Counted from the first letter of the stretch, positions 1 through 7,969 are shown. The stretch: DNA of 15,983 nt from Bacteroidota bacterium (GCA_023433265.1 JAEZDR010000092.1:1-15983); one strand, 5' to 3'. Numbers and translations: made by a program. Notes: a model not told the origin generated them from the letters alone.

Positions 1-3000
1 ATCATCAAAGACAAAGACAACAGCCGCCGTCGCATGCTTGAACAAGCCGCCGGTATCACAATATATAAAACCCGGAAGAAGGAAGCCAAAGCCAAGCTGG
101 ATGCTACCGAGCAGGATTTAAACAGGATTGAAGACCTTCTCTTTGAAATCAACAACCAGCTAAAAACCCTGGAAAACCAGGCTAAAAAAGCTGAGAAGTA
201 TTTTGAGATTAAAAAAGATTATCGGGAACTATCAATTGAACTTGCCAAAGCTTCGCTGGAAGGTTTCAACATTACTTACCGCGAGTTACATGATCAGCAA
301 GAGACGGAGCATGACAAGAAGATTAGACTGGAAGCTGAAATAGCTACCGAAGAAGCAGCCATTGAACAGGAGAAAGTAGGTTTCATTACCAAGGAGAGAG
401 CTTTGCAAAGCATGCAGCATCAGTTTAACGAAAAGCTGCAAACCATCAGGGTAAAGGAGAATGAACGTAACCTGGCTGGCCAAAAGCTGCATTACCTACG
501 CGAAAAAGAAACCAGCATCAAGGAGTTTCTCGGTAGGGCTGAGGGCCAGTTAAAGAACTTGGAAGAGTCCATCCTGTTCACCCAATCACAGATTGAAGAA
601 GAGAACCAGCGTTTGTTTGATTTGCAAGACAAAGTGGAGGACAATAAATCCATCGTTGAAGATAAACGAGCCGGGTTTGATGAAAAGCGGGCGGCAATAG
701 AGGGCATGCGGCAAAAGTACCAGTTCATCCAGCGTAACCAATTCGATGCAGAAAAGAAGGTGGCGGTAGCAGATACCTCCATCCTAAACCTGCAGCGGGC
801 GCAAACGCTTTTAGTTGATGAAAAGTATAGCCGCGATCAACACGTACAGCAACTGGACGCTGAACTTAAGGAAAAACAGGAATTGCTTGAAAATAAAAGA
901 GTTGAGCTTCGCGATTTGCAGGAACAACAGGAACGCACCAAAGCCCAGATACTGGAAACCCAGCAGGAGTTGGAGGTGCTACGTAACCAACTTGCTGAAG
1001 AAAACAGGAAACTTGACGCTAAGCGTAATGAACATGCCCTGCTGAAAAGCCTGATTGATTCCATGGAAGGCTATCCCGAAAGCATCAAATTCCTTCACAA
1101 AAACCCTAATTGGAAACAAGATGTACCCATCCTCTCAGATATCATTTATGTAAAAGAGGAGTACAGGGCTGCGGTGGAAAACGTGCTTGAGCCTTACCTG
1201 AACTATTACGTGGTTAATAGTCTTGAAGACGGATTAACTGCCATTCATTTGCTTGATGAGCATAAGAAGGGAAAAGCCAATTTCTTCATGCTGGATAAGT
1301 TTAGGGAAATTAAGGTAGAAAGTCATCAACCTCCCAATACACTAAGCGCTTTGGATGTAATTGAAGTGGACGACGAGTACAAAGACCTTGCGCAATACCT
1401 GCTGGCAAATGTCTATATCGCGGAAAGTGAAGACGCCATCAGCAATAGTAATGGGGCGGTAGTACTGGAGAAGACTGGAAAGTTTGTAAAAGGTAAGTAT
1501 ACGCTAACTGGTGGCAGCGTGGGTTTGTTTGAGGGCAAAAAGATAGGGCGGGCAAAGAACCTTGAGAAACTGCAGGATGAGATTATTGCCCAAGAGGTTG
1601 TAGTTAACGTTCTCAAGAATAAGATTCAGAAGAAGCACCATGATGTCATAGGTTTTAACCAGCAACTGAAAGAAAATGTAATTAGACAAACAGAGGCTGA
1701 GATAAATGATATCATCAACCAGGTGTTTGCAGCCAAAAACAAGATAGAGAACCTTCAGGCTGCACAAACCAATTCGCAGCAAAGGTTAGAAGATATAGAG
1801 TTAAGGTTGCAGGAAGAGCAGGAGGCTATTGCTGAAACCCGCGAACAATTACGCAGCCTGAGTGAAGACCTTCTGGCAACCGCCGAAGGGTTGAAGGCTG
1901 TAGAAGAAAGTTATCAACAGGCAGAACAGGATTACAACTTCGCAACAGCGCAGTTTAATGATATCAACCTGCAGCTTACAAGACAGCAGAGCAAAACACA
2001 GGCACTGAAGCAAGAGCTGGTTTTTAAGGAAAACCAGGTAAATGATCTGAAAGCCCAGGTAGCAAGCAACATGCAGCAACTGGGCGATTCATCGGCTAAC
2101 ATACTGGAAAGCCAGGAGTTACTGAAGGAAGCAGAAGAACAACTGGTGCAGTTAATGAAGGGGAAAGATGAAGATGAACGGATTTTAAACGAAGCGGACC
2201 AGGAGTACTATAACCTGCGGAATGCGCTTCAGGAAAAAGAAAGTACGCTGCGGCATAAAGTCAAGTCGAAAGAACTGATCGACATTCTTCTCAACGAGAT
2301 AAAGGACAAGCTCAACGACTTGAAACTGCAGCTCGCCGGTATGAAAGAGCGCCTGCACGTAGAATTTAAGATAGAGCTAGACGAAATTCTCGACCAGGAA
2401 CGCACATCCAATACGGCTGTAGAAGATCTTCAGGCAAGTTGCGACAGGATGAAAAAGCGGCTTGAAAACATGGGTGAAGTAAACCCCACTGCGGTTGAAG
2501 CTTACACTGAAATGAAGAAACGGTACGAGTTTATTCTTGAGCAAAAGAACGACCTTGTGGCAGCCAAAGACAGTTTGCTCCAAACCATTCAGGAAGTGGA
2601 ATCTACTGCGAACCAGCAGTTTTTGGAAACCTTTAATAAAGTGAGAGACAACTTCCAGAAGGTGTTTAAAGCGCTGTTTACCGAGGAAGATACAGCCGAT
2701 ATGGTGCTTGAGAACCCGGAGAATCTGGCTGAGACCGGCATAGATATCGTTGCTAAGCCAAAAGGTAAACGACCCTCATCAATTACCCAGCTAAGCGGAG
2801 GAGAAAAGACCTTGACCGCCACGGCACTGCTTTTTGCTATTTACCTCATTAAGCCGGCTCCTTTCTGTATACTTGACGAGGTAGATGCACCGCTAGACGA
2901 TGCTAACGTGGGCAAGTTCACACAGATGATCCAAAAGTTTAGCGAAAACAGCCAATTCATTATTGTAACCCACAACAAAATGACAATGAGTGCTGTGGAT

Positions 3001-3075
3001 GTAATCTATGGTGTAACTATGCAGGAGCCGGGCGTAAGCAAACTGGTGCCTGTAGATTTCAGGAGTTTAAACTAA
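1..3075 (+). CDS. smc: Chromosome segregation protein SMC (5' end cut by window edge)
   Basis: ATP-driven DNA-organising protein that works as a homodimer with ScpA and ScpB on the nucleoid. The reading frame is open from base 1: the 11 codons before the ATG at 34 continue the SMC pattern (KDNSRRRMLEQAAGI), so that ATG is internal and the true start lies outside. About 1024 residues are present. Family members are roughly 1180, so the N-terminal Walker A part (about 150 residues) is missing. Visible in order: a long Glu/Lys/Gln-rich coiled coil; a hinge domain at about residues 360-520 of the visible part (PILSDIIYVKEEYRAAVE, later YTLTGGSVG); a second coiled coil; then the C-terminal ATPase head with the signature LSGGEK (about 931), Walker B ILDEVDAPLDDAN (catalytic D959/E960) and a switch histidine in IVTHNK. 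No frameshift is seen. Identification is secure. The scpA and scpB partners are not in the window. Confidence 0.97.
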   Translation: MIKDKDNSRRRMLEQAAGITIYKTRKKEAKAKLDATEQDLNRIEDLLFEINNQLKTLENQAKKAEKYFEIKKDYRELSIELAKASLEGFNITYRELHDQQETEHDKKIRLEAEIATEEAAIEQEKVGFITKERALQSMQHQFNEKLQTIRVKENERNLAGQKLHYLREKETSIKEFLGRAEGQLKNLEESILFTQSQIEEENQRLFDLQDKVEDNKSIVEDKRAGFDEKRAAIEGMRQKYQFIQRNQFDAEKKVAVADTSILNLQRAQTLLVDEKYSRDQHVQQLDAELKEKQELLENKRVELRDLQEQQERTKAQILETQQELEVLRNQLAEENRKLDAKRNEHALLKSLIDSMEGYPESIKFLHKNPNWKQDVPILSDIIYVKEEYRAAVENVLEPYLNYYVVNSLEDGLTAIHLLDEHKKGKANFFMLDKFREIKVESHQPPNTLSALDVIEVDDEYKDLAQYLLANVYIAESEDAISNSNGAVVLEKTGKFVKGKYTLTGGSVGLFEGKKIGRAKNLEKLQDEIIAQEVVVNVLKNKIQKKHHDVIGFNQQLKENVIRQTEAEINDIINQVFAAKNKIENLQAAQTNSQQRLEDIELRLQEEQEAIAETREQLRSLSEDLLATAEGLKAVEESYQQAEQDYNFATAQFNDINLQLTRQQSKTQALKQELVFKENQVNDLKAQVASNMQQLGDSSANILESQELLKEAEEQLVQLMKGKDEDERILNEADQEYYNLRNALQEKESTLRHKVKSKELIDILLNEIKDKLNDLKLQLAGMKERLHVEFKIELDEILDQERTSNTAVEDLQASCDRMKKRLENMGEVNPTAVEAYTEMKKRYEFILEQKNDLVAAKDSLLQTIQEVESTANQQFLETFNKVRDNFQKVFKALFTEEDTADMVLENPENLAETGIDIVAKPKGKRPSSITQLSGGEKTLTATALLFAIYLIKPAPFCILDEVDAPLDDANVGKFTQMIQKFSENSQFIIVTHNKMTMSAVDVIYGVTMQEPGVSKLVPVDFRSLN

Positions 3076-3153
3076 AAAGGCAGGAAACTGACCAATATCA
3101 TAGGAAACAAGGAGCAACTTTCTCTAAATTGCATTCATCCCCCTTGAATCATG

Positions 3154-3181
3154 GAACGGGTCAGCCTTAGTTGACCCGTTC
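3154..3181 (+). terminator. Hairpin, probable transcription terminator of smc
   Basis: Perfect 10-bp inverted repeat, GAACGGGTCA (3154-3163) and TGACCCGTTC (3172-3181), with an 8-nt loop, starting 79 nt after the smc stop. The stem is strong, but the sequence after it (TCTCCATTT) is only weakly T-rich. An intrinsic terminator is the simplest reading; an RNA-stabilising 3' stem is the alternative. Confidence 0.55.
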
Positions 3182-3221
3182 TCCATTTAATAGCATTTAT
3201 CTAAATTGTTCACTATCTTTT

Positions 3222-3253
3222 AAGGGTTGATGCAACCAACCCTTTGTTGCAAC
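3222..3253 (+). repeat. Overlapping inverted repeats upstream of the 3292 lipoprotein gene
   Basis: AAGGGTTG (3222-3229) and CAACCCTT (3237-3244) form a perfect 8-bp dyad around a 7-nt loop. Nested in it is GTTG-atg-CAAC (3226-3236), and just after it the palindrome GTTGCAAC (3246-3253). The arms can pair in more than one way. The right arm touches the putative -33 element of the next gene, so this may be an operator or an RNA switch. The function is not known. Confidence 0.4.
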
Positions 3254-3272
3254 GATCGTATGTATATATTCA
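3243..3272 (+). promoter_or_regulatory. Candidate Bacteroidota-type promoter for the 3292 lipoprotein gene
   Basis: TTTG at 3243-3246, an 18-nt spacer, then TATATTCA at 3265-3272, which matches TAnnTTTG at six of eight positions. Transcription would start near 3278, giving a leader of about 14 nt. The match is imperfect and the call rests on pattern alone. Confidence 0.3.
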
Positions 3273-3291
3273 CCTCATGTAGGACTAGTAA

Positions 3292-3894
3292 ATGAAGCGA
3301 CTGACCATTTTATTATTTGCAAGCCTGTTTGTTGCTATAGGTTGTACTAAGACGGGCAGCGATAGCGGAAGTGCAATAACACCTCCACCACCACCCCCGC
3401 CGCAGGATACATTTACACGATACACGATTAAGTCCGGAGAGCAATCATCTTCCCACAATCCATTTGTACCTGTCAATGTAACTGAATTAAAATTCGTTGT
3501 CAAGTTTGACAGTACAGCCATCTATTCAACGCAAAACCCCGCTAACCAGGCCGATGTAAATAAATTGTATGGGTTTGCAGACAATGGTAAGCATCACCAG
3601 CAATATAGTGCACGGATAGGGTGGCGGTATTTTGAAAATAAGTTGACTTTGCATGGGTATGTTTATAACAACAGCGTACGAACGATTGCTGATTTGGGCG
3701 AAGTTACGATCGGCAAGGAACACCATTGCGCGATTATCATTGAAGGCAACAAATACCGGTTTAAAATGGATACTGCACAGTTGCTGATGAGTAGAACTGC
3801 TACCACACCAACGTCGATGGGGTATAAACTATTTCCTTTTTTCGGAGGAAATGAAATGGCGCCGCACGACATCCACATCTGGATAAAACCCTGA
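3292..3894 (+). CDS. Proline-rich putative lipoprotein of unknown function
   Basis: A 200-residue protein with a lipoprotein signal: basic start (MKR), hydrophobic core at residues 4-16 and a lipobox ending at Cys18 (VAIGC). The mature part begins with a short Ser/Gly linker and seven consecutive prolines (P31-P37), a common spacer that lifts a domain off the membrane. The remaining 160 or so residues have alternating hydrophobic and polar stretches typical of a beta-rich extracytoplasmic domain (for example LKFVVKFDSTAIY and GWRYFENKLTLHGYVYNN). Six hydrophobic-aromatic strands can be guessed, but no catalytic motif is recognised. It has its own promoter candidate and lies between smc and the carbonic anhydrase gene, with intergenic gaps of 216 and 140 bp, so it is probably a single-gene unit. 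The family was not recognised. Confidence 0.85.
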   Translation: MKRLTILLFASLFVAIGCTKTGSDSGSAITPPPPPPPQDTFTRYTIKSGEQSSSHNPFVPVNVTELKFVVKFDSTAIYSTQNPANQADVNKLYGFADNGKHHQQYSARIGWRYFENKLTLHGYVYNNSVRTIADLGEVTIGKEHHCAIIIEGNKYRFKMDTAQLLMSRTATTPTSMGYKLFPFFGGNEMAPHDIHIWIKP

Positions 3895-3987
3895 TTTCTT
3901 GAGGCCTCGAGATGCGAGGGTTAATGACATAGGAACCATACCTTGTTATTCGCATTAAAGGCTTCCCACAACACCTGTCATCAGTCA

Positions 3988-4018
3988 TTTAATGGGTTGT
4001 AATAATTCCCTAAGTTCG
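3988..4018 (+). promoter_or_regulatory. Candidate promoter for the gamma-carbonic anhydrase gene
   Basis: TTTA at 3988-3991 (three of four against TTTG), a 19-nt spacer, then TAAGTTCG at 4011-4018, one mismatch from TAnnTTTG. This predicts a start near 4025 and a leader of about 10 nt. Pattern evidence only. Confidence 0.3.
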
Positions 4019-4033
4019 CTTCAAATTAGCGAA
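4015..4033 (+). repeat. Dyad covering the -7 region and the leader of the gamma-carbonic anhydrase gene
   Basis: TTCGCT (4015-4020) and AGCGAA (4028-4033) are perfect complements around a 7-nt loop, extendable by one G-T pair to 4014/4034. The second arm ends one base before the ATG at 4035. It overlaps the putative -7 box, so it could act as an operator in DNA or, if transcribed from further upstream, mask the start codon in RNA. Chance is also possible for a 6-bp stem. Confidence 0.3.
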
Positions 4034-4034
4034 T

Positions 4035-4574
4035 ATGGCTTTGGTACATCCGGTGCAGGGCAAAGAGCCCGTTTTTGGAGAAAACTGCTTTCTTGCTCCT
4101 AATGCTACAGTTGTAGGTGATGTGGTTATGGGCGGCAGTTGCAGCATCTGGTTTAATGCTGTGATTAGGGGAGATGTCCATTATATTAAAATGGGCGATA
4201 AGGTAAATGTTCAGGATGGAGCGATTATACACTGCACTTATCAAAAGCATCCCACTAACATTGGCAACAACGTATCAATAGGTCACAGGGCGCTTGTACA
4301 CGGCTGTACAATCCACGACAACGTTTTGATAGGTATGGGCGCAATTGTCATGGATGCCTGCGAAGTGCACAGCAACAGTATAATAGCTGCAGGCGCTGTA
4401 GTGTTAGAGGGCACCATAGTAGAAGAAGGAAGCATTTATGCGGGGGTTCCTGCAAAGAAGGTGAAAAACATATCGCCGGAGTTAATAAGCGGCGAGATAG
4501 ACAGGATTGCCAACAATTATGTGAAGTATTCCGGATGGTTTTCCGACATCAATGCAGCAGAATTGGCCAAATAA
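4035..4574 (+). CDS. Gamma-class carbonic anhydrase family protein (YrdA/PaaY-like hexapeptide protein)
   Basis: A 179-residue left-handed beta-helix protein built from hexapeptide repeats ([LIV]-G-x4 pattern, for example VVGDVVMGG, TNIGNNVSIG, NVLIGMGAIV), expected to trimerise with a metal bound between subunits. Landmarks of the gamma-carbonic anhydrase group are present: IRGD with R45 and D47, Q60 in VNVQDG, and three metal-ligand histidines, H66 (AIIHCT), H84 and H89 (IGHRALVHGC). The 18-residue spacing between H66 and H84 fits the short-loop YrdA/PaaY branch rather than archaeal Cam. The typical end AGVPAKKVK is followed by a C-terminal helix. Many members of this branch show weak or no CO2 hydration, so the enzyme activity is uncertain. 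It is cytoplasmic, with no signal peptide. It is followed at 57 nt by two small genes on the same strand. Confidence 0.9.
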   Translation: MALVHPVQGKEPVFGENCFLAPNATVVGDVVMGGSCSIWFNAVIRGDVHYIKMGDKVNVQDGAIIHCTYQKHPTNIGNNVSIGHRALVHGCTIHDNVLIGMGAIVMDACEVHSNSIIAAGAVVLEGTIVEEGSIYAGVPAKKVKNISPELISGEIDRIANNYVKYSGWFSDINAAELAK

Positions 4575-4631
4575 TTGTCTGAAGTTTACAGGATAATAAC
4601 TAATTTCAGCTATTACCACGGGAATTTATTT

Positions 4632-4820
4632 ATGAAGACACTATTAAAGGCAGCTTTTATCGTTTTCCTGGTAGCATCATTCAGTGCGTGCCAGGCAAAG
4701 AAAGGCTGCAAGTCGAACGGGAAGAATGTAGGCGCTGAAAAGTTGGCATCCGGTGATCCCAAGGCCACTAAGGAAGCTAAAAGGGCAGGGAAGTTCAAGC
4801 ATAACAAGATTCCATATTAA
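4632..4820 (+). CDS. Small basic lipoprotein, unknown function
   Basis: A 62-residue protein. The in-frame stretch could be opened upstream at a TTG (4575), but the ATG at 4632 starts a textbook lipoprotein signal: MKTLLK, a hydrophobic core and FSAC with Cys20. I chose that start, since the extension would put 19 polar or aromatic residues in front of the signal. The mature part is about 42 residues, rich in Lys and Gly, with a second cysteine (C26) and a motif NVGAEKLASGDPKA near its centre. It lies 57 nt after the carbonic anhydrase gene and 9 nt before the next gene, so all three may be one transcript. No function is assigned; short Cys/Lys-rich lipoproteins of this style recur in Bacteroidota (from memory, not searched). 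Confidence 0.75.
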   Translation: MKTLLKAAFIVFLVASFSACQAKKGCKSNGKNVGAEKLASGDPKATKEAKRAGKFKHNKIPY

Positions 4821-4829
4821 ATAAAGGTT

Positions 4830-5099
4830 ATGAACTTCGTTAGCGTATCGCAAACGGCCATTGATGAAACTGCCGGTTTAGCGCGTTTTTATCAGCTTAC
4901 AGAAAAGCTAAGCAAAACCCGTCGTGTAAAGTTTGTAAGTAAGAACGATGATGCAGACAACATTGACTGGAACTTCAGGTATCGCGGCCACAAGCTTACT
5001 TTACAATACAGCATATATAACGGTGTAAGTTTGTTCAGCAATGAAACTTCGGGAGCAAAACTAGTAGACATGCTGGCTTCCAACCTCATGCAAGCCTAA
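4830..5099 (+). CDS. Small protein of unknown function (89 residues)
   Basis: An 89-residue soluble protein without signal peptide or membrane segment. The composition is normal for a folded small alpha/beta domain: an N-terminal helix (about residues 11-28), then strands around RRVKFVSK, WNFRYRGHKLTLQYS and GVSLFS, and a C-terminal helix. The start codon is 9 nt after the stop of the preceding gene, with AAAGG just upstream (4823-4827), which fits translational coupling. The stop overlaps the stop of rsgA on the opposite strand (shared bases 5096-5099). It looks like a real gene because of length, spacing and balanced codon use, but I do not recognise the family. Confidence 0.7.
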   Translation: MNFVSVSQTAIDETAGLARFYQLTEKLSKTRRVKFVSKNDDADNIDWNFRYRGHKLTLQYSIYNGVSLFSNETSGAKLVDMLASNLMQA

Positions 5100-6028
5100 A
5101 ACGTTTTGTTTTCTATTGTTTCGAGTATTGTCAAATAGCTTACGTAGCGTTCTTCTGATATCTCACCCGTCGATACTGCTTCTTTAATTGCACAATTTGG
5201 CTCTTCATAATGCAGGCAGTTGTTAAACTGGCAGTCATTAAGCCTGTCCCTCATTTCAGGAAAGTAATGGCATAGCTCCTGTTTGGTAATGTCGATAATG
5301 CCAAACTCCTTTATACCCGGAGTATCAATTATCCTTCCCTTATGTGGTTTCGGAAGGTCGAACATTTCTGCAAAAGTAGTGGTGTGCATACCTTTTCCGC
5401 TCCATTTGCTCACTTCTGTTGTCTTTAGGTTTAGCGAAGGAAACAAGTAATTAATAAAGGTTGACTTACCCACGCCACTGTGGCCACATAGCAGGGTGGT
5501 TTTATCCTGCAGGGCCTGCTCTATTTCTTTTGCTCCCTTGCCTTCCACCATGCTGCACAAAAATATCTTGTAGCCTATTTTTTCGTACATCGGCTTCAAC
5601 TCTTCAAACTTCTTCATTTCCTTCTGCCTGTAGACATCGGCTTTGTTGAAAACGATGATAGCTGGTATGTGGTAAGCTTCGGCTGTTAGAAGGAACCTAT
5701 CAATAAAGCCAAGCGAAGTCCTGGGTTCGCGCAAGGTGGCAAATAGCAGGGCCTGGTCAATATTGGATGCAATAATATGGTGCTGCTTTTTATGGTGTGG
5801 CGAACTACGGGCTATGTAATTATGCCTGTCGCTGATATTTGTAATAATGGCTGAACTTTCATGTTCTTCATCTATGTACACCTCAACTACATCACCTACT
5901 GCTATGGGATTGGTTGAAAGCAGGCCATCCATTTTGAAAGCTCCTTTTATGCGCGCATTATAGCTCTGGCCTTCATGGTTTTTAACATGATACCAGCTTC
6001 CTGTGCTTTTATAAACTGTAGCCTCCAT
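5096..6028 (-). CDS. rsgA: Small ribosomal subunit biogenesis GTPase RsgA
   Basis: GTPase that helps late maturation of the 30S subunit and is released on GTP hydrolysis. The 310 residues show the three RsgA parts: an N-terminal OB fold (about 1-70); a circularly permuted GTPase domain in which G4 (NKAD, 128-131) precedes G1 (GHSGVGKST, 182-190) and G3 (DTPG, 235-238); and a C-terminal zinc-binding domain with ligands C266, C271, H273 and C279 (CxxxxCxHxxxxxC). Switch-region threonines lie at GKGMHTTT (211-218). The length is usual for the family. The start is an ATG at 6028 with no clear Shine-Dalgarno. It lies 87 nt downstream of the histidine kinase on the same strand, possibly read through from it, and its stop overlaps the convergent gene at 4830-5099. 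Identification is secure. Confidence 0.96.
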   Translation of the reverse strand: MEATVYKSTGSWYHVKNHEGQSYNARIKGAFKMDGLLSTNPIAVGDVVEVYIDEEHESSAIITNISDRHNYIARSSPHHKKQHHIIASNIDQALLFATLREPRTSLGFIDRFLLTAEAYHIPAIIVFNKADVYRQKEMKKFEELKPMYEKIGYKIFLCSMVEGKGAKEIEQALQDKTTLLCGHSGVGKSTFINYLFPSLNLKTTEVSKWSGKGMHTTTFAEMFDLPKPHKGRIIDTPGIKEFGIIDITKQELCHYFPEMRDRLNDCQFNNCLHYEEPNCAIKEAVSTGEISEERYVSYLTILETIENKTF

Positions 6029-6115
6029 GCTGCGAAGTTCAAGGTTTGCAGGTGCATCTTCAAAAGGAAATTAATCCTTCTAATAGACGGAGAATTATTC
6101 CGGAAGGCAGGTGGT

Positions 6116-7969
6116 TTAAGTGAGTGGAAGCTCTACGGTAAACGTACTCCCTTTGCCTTCTTCGCTCTGAACCCGCATCGTTCCATTATGCCGGATTACG
6201 ATTTGATGGCTGAGGTAAAGGCCAATGCCCAGGCCGGAGAAGCTCGGCGACAGGCCTTCTGCTCTAAAAAAGCGGGAAAAGATTCTGTGCATCTGGTTGG
6301 CAGGGATTCCAATACCATAATCGGTTATGCTTAAGGCAAGTTTATCATCGTGTTTCTGTAAATCAACAAGTATTTTATCTGCCTTTGGAGAATACTTGAT
6401 CGCGTTTGACAACAAGTTTACCACTACCTGTTCAAGCCTGTCTTTATCTCCCCACACGAGTAAACTATCATTGAAACCGCTGAAAACTATGGTGTGTTTT
6501 TTCGTAATTGCACGCATACTGTCTAATACCTCCTGCAACAGCGCCTGGAAGTCGAACTGCTGAGTATGCATGTGCAATTTGCCTGCTTCTATTTTGCTTA
6601 CGTTAAGCAGGTCGCCTATCAGTTTACCAAGCTTATCCGTAAGGTTCAGGGCTTTCGTTGTATAAGTTACCCTGGTAGTAACATCATCACCTGGCTTCTG
6701 CACATTCTCCTTTAACATTTGCAAATAAACGCGAAGGCTGGTAAGCGGCGTATTGAGTTCATGGCTTGCCATGCTTATAAACTCATCCTTATGCGTATTT
6801 AACCGCTTTAACTCCTGTGTGTACGCTTCCAGTTTTTGCTGCGACATCACAAGGTCTGTTATGTTTCGCGCTATTTTGGAGATGCCAATGATGCGGTTTA
6901 CATCATCCCTAATAGGTGATATAGTTAACGATACATGTATCTGGCTACCATCTTTTCTTTGCCTGATGGTGTGCATCTGCTGAATCCGCTCGCCATTCCG
7001 AATTTTGCTTAAGATTAGGTCTTCTTCATAATGACGCTCCTTAGGTATAACAATGGTAATATGCTCACCAATCATTTCTTCCTCCCTGTATCCAAACACC
7101 TGTTCTGCACCCTTGTTCCAGCTTGTTACATAACCGTCAAGGTCCTTGCTAACTATGGCGTCATCACTGGAGTTTACAATTGCCGCAAGCCTTGCATTCT
7201 TTTCTTTTGATTCGATCTGGGTGGTGGTATCGCGCGCTATTTTTGAAACCCCGATTACTTTACCCTTGCTATCGCGTATAGGTGAAACCGTGAGAGAAAC
7301 ATGCACCAGGCTTCCGTCCTTTCTCATCCTGATGGTTTCGTAGTGTTCAATCTTGGAACCTTCTTTCACTCTTCCAATGATTTCTGTTTCCTCGTGTAAG
7401 AGGTTTTTTGGAATAATTGCGGTGATGTGCTTTCCTACGATCTCTTTTTCCGTGAAGCCAAAAATCCGTTCAGCGGCTTTATTCCAGGTACTTACAATTC
7501 CATTCAGGTCTTTACTGATAATCGCGTCTTCGCTGGAGTCGATGATGGCTGCAAGCATTGCATTTTTTTGCTCGGCTGCATCAATATCTGTAGTGTCTCT
7601 TGCTGTTGTGGACGCTCCTATGATGGTGCCATCCTCCAATTTAATAGGTGATATAGAAAGAGAAACGCGGATAATGCTACCGTCTTTCTTTTTTCGCGTT
7701 GATTCAAATTGCTGGATTTTTTCACCGGCTGCAATACGACCGAGGATCATTTCTTCTTCGGCATATTTATCAGAAGGGAGAATGTTAGATACATGCTGCC
7801 CGATCATTTCGGCTTCAGAAAAACCAAAAATCCTCTCTGCGGCAGGGTTCCAACTCGTAATTACACCCTCTAACGTTTTGCCTATTATGGCATCATTAGA
7901 ACTTTCAACGATAGCTGCATACCGTAGCGATGCTTCTGAAGGAGTGCATTTGTTTATGCTTATGGCCAT
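6116..7969 (-). CDS. Cytoplasmic sensor histidine kinase with three tandem PAS domains
   Basis: A 617-residue two-component sensor kinase with no membrane segment, so probably a soluble sensor. Three PAS domains with their PAC tails lie at about 16-130, 139-251 and 261-373. Matching landmarks (SSNDAI at 23, SSEDAI at 145, SSDDAI at 267) fall at an exact 122-residue period. A short linker helix (about 375-395) leads to HisKA with the phospho-acceptor H403 in SHELNTPL, then HATPase_c with N-box NLLSNAIKYS (518-527), G1 box DYGIGIP (550-556), an F-box around FSRFFR and G2 box GLGIGL (579-584). There is no receiver domain and no response-regulator gene in the window, so the partner is elsewhere. 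No cofactor-binding residue for haem or flavin could be assigned. The start is the ATG at 7969. A poor promoter-like pair lies just upstream (7980-8010), too weak to call. The gene might be co-transcribed with rsgA downstream. Confidence 0.95.
   Translation of the reverse strand: MAISINKCTPSEASLRYAAIVESSNDAIIGKTLEGVITSWNPAAERIFGFSEAEMIGQHVSNILPSDKYAEEEMILGRIAAGEKIQQFESTRKKKDGSIIRVSLSISPIKLEDGTIIGASTTARDTTDIDAAEQKNAMLAAIIDSSEDAIISKDLNGIVSTWNKAAERIFGFTEKEIVGKHITAIIPKNLLHEETEIIGRVKEGSKIEHYETIRMRKDGSLVHVSLTVSPIRDSKGKVIGVSKIARDTTTQIESKEKNARLAAIVNSSDDAIVSKDLDGYVTSWNKGAEQVFGYREEEMIGEHITIVIPKERHYEEDLILSKIRNGERIQQMHTIRQRKDGSQIHVSLTISPIRDDVNRIIGISKIARNITDLVMSQQKLEAYTQELKRLNTHKDEFISMASHELNTPLTSLRVYLQMLKENVQKPGDDVTTRVTYTTKALNLTDKLGKLIGDLLNVSKIEAGKLHMHTQQFDFQALLQEVLDSMRAITKKHTIVFSGFNDSLLVWGDKDRLEQVVVNLLSNAIKYSPKADKILVDLQKHDDKLALSITDYGIGIPANQMHRIFSRFFRAEGLSPSFSGLGIGLYLSHQIVIRHNGTMRVQSEEGKGSTFTVELPLT

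Noticed and set aside
34..36. ATG as the start of smc
   Set aside because: The frame is open upstream to base 1 and encodes conserved SMC sequence, so this methionine is internal.
3898..3919. Small overlapping stems after the 3292 lipoprotein gene
   Set aside because: Five-bp stems with no T-tract on the + strand. Not convincing as a terminator.
4575..4631. Upstream TTG extension of the 62-residue lipoprotein
   Set aside because: It would put 19 non-hydrophobic residues before a proper lipoprotein signal sequence; the ATG at 4632 is better.
6062..6079. Weak hairpin between the histidine kinase and rsgA (minus strand)
   Set aside because: Only a 5-bp AT-rich stem with four T after it. Too weak to call a terminator.
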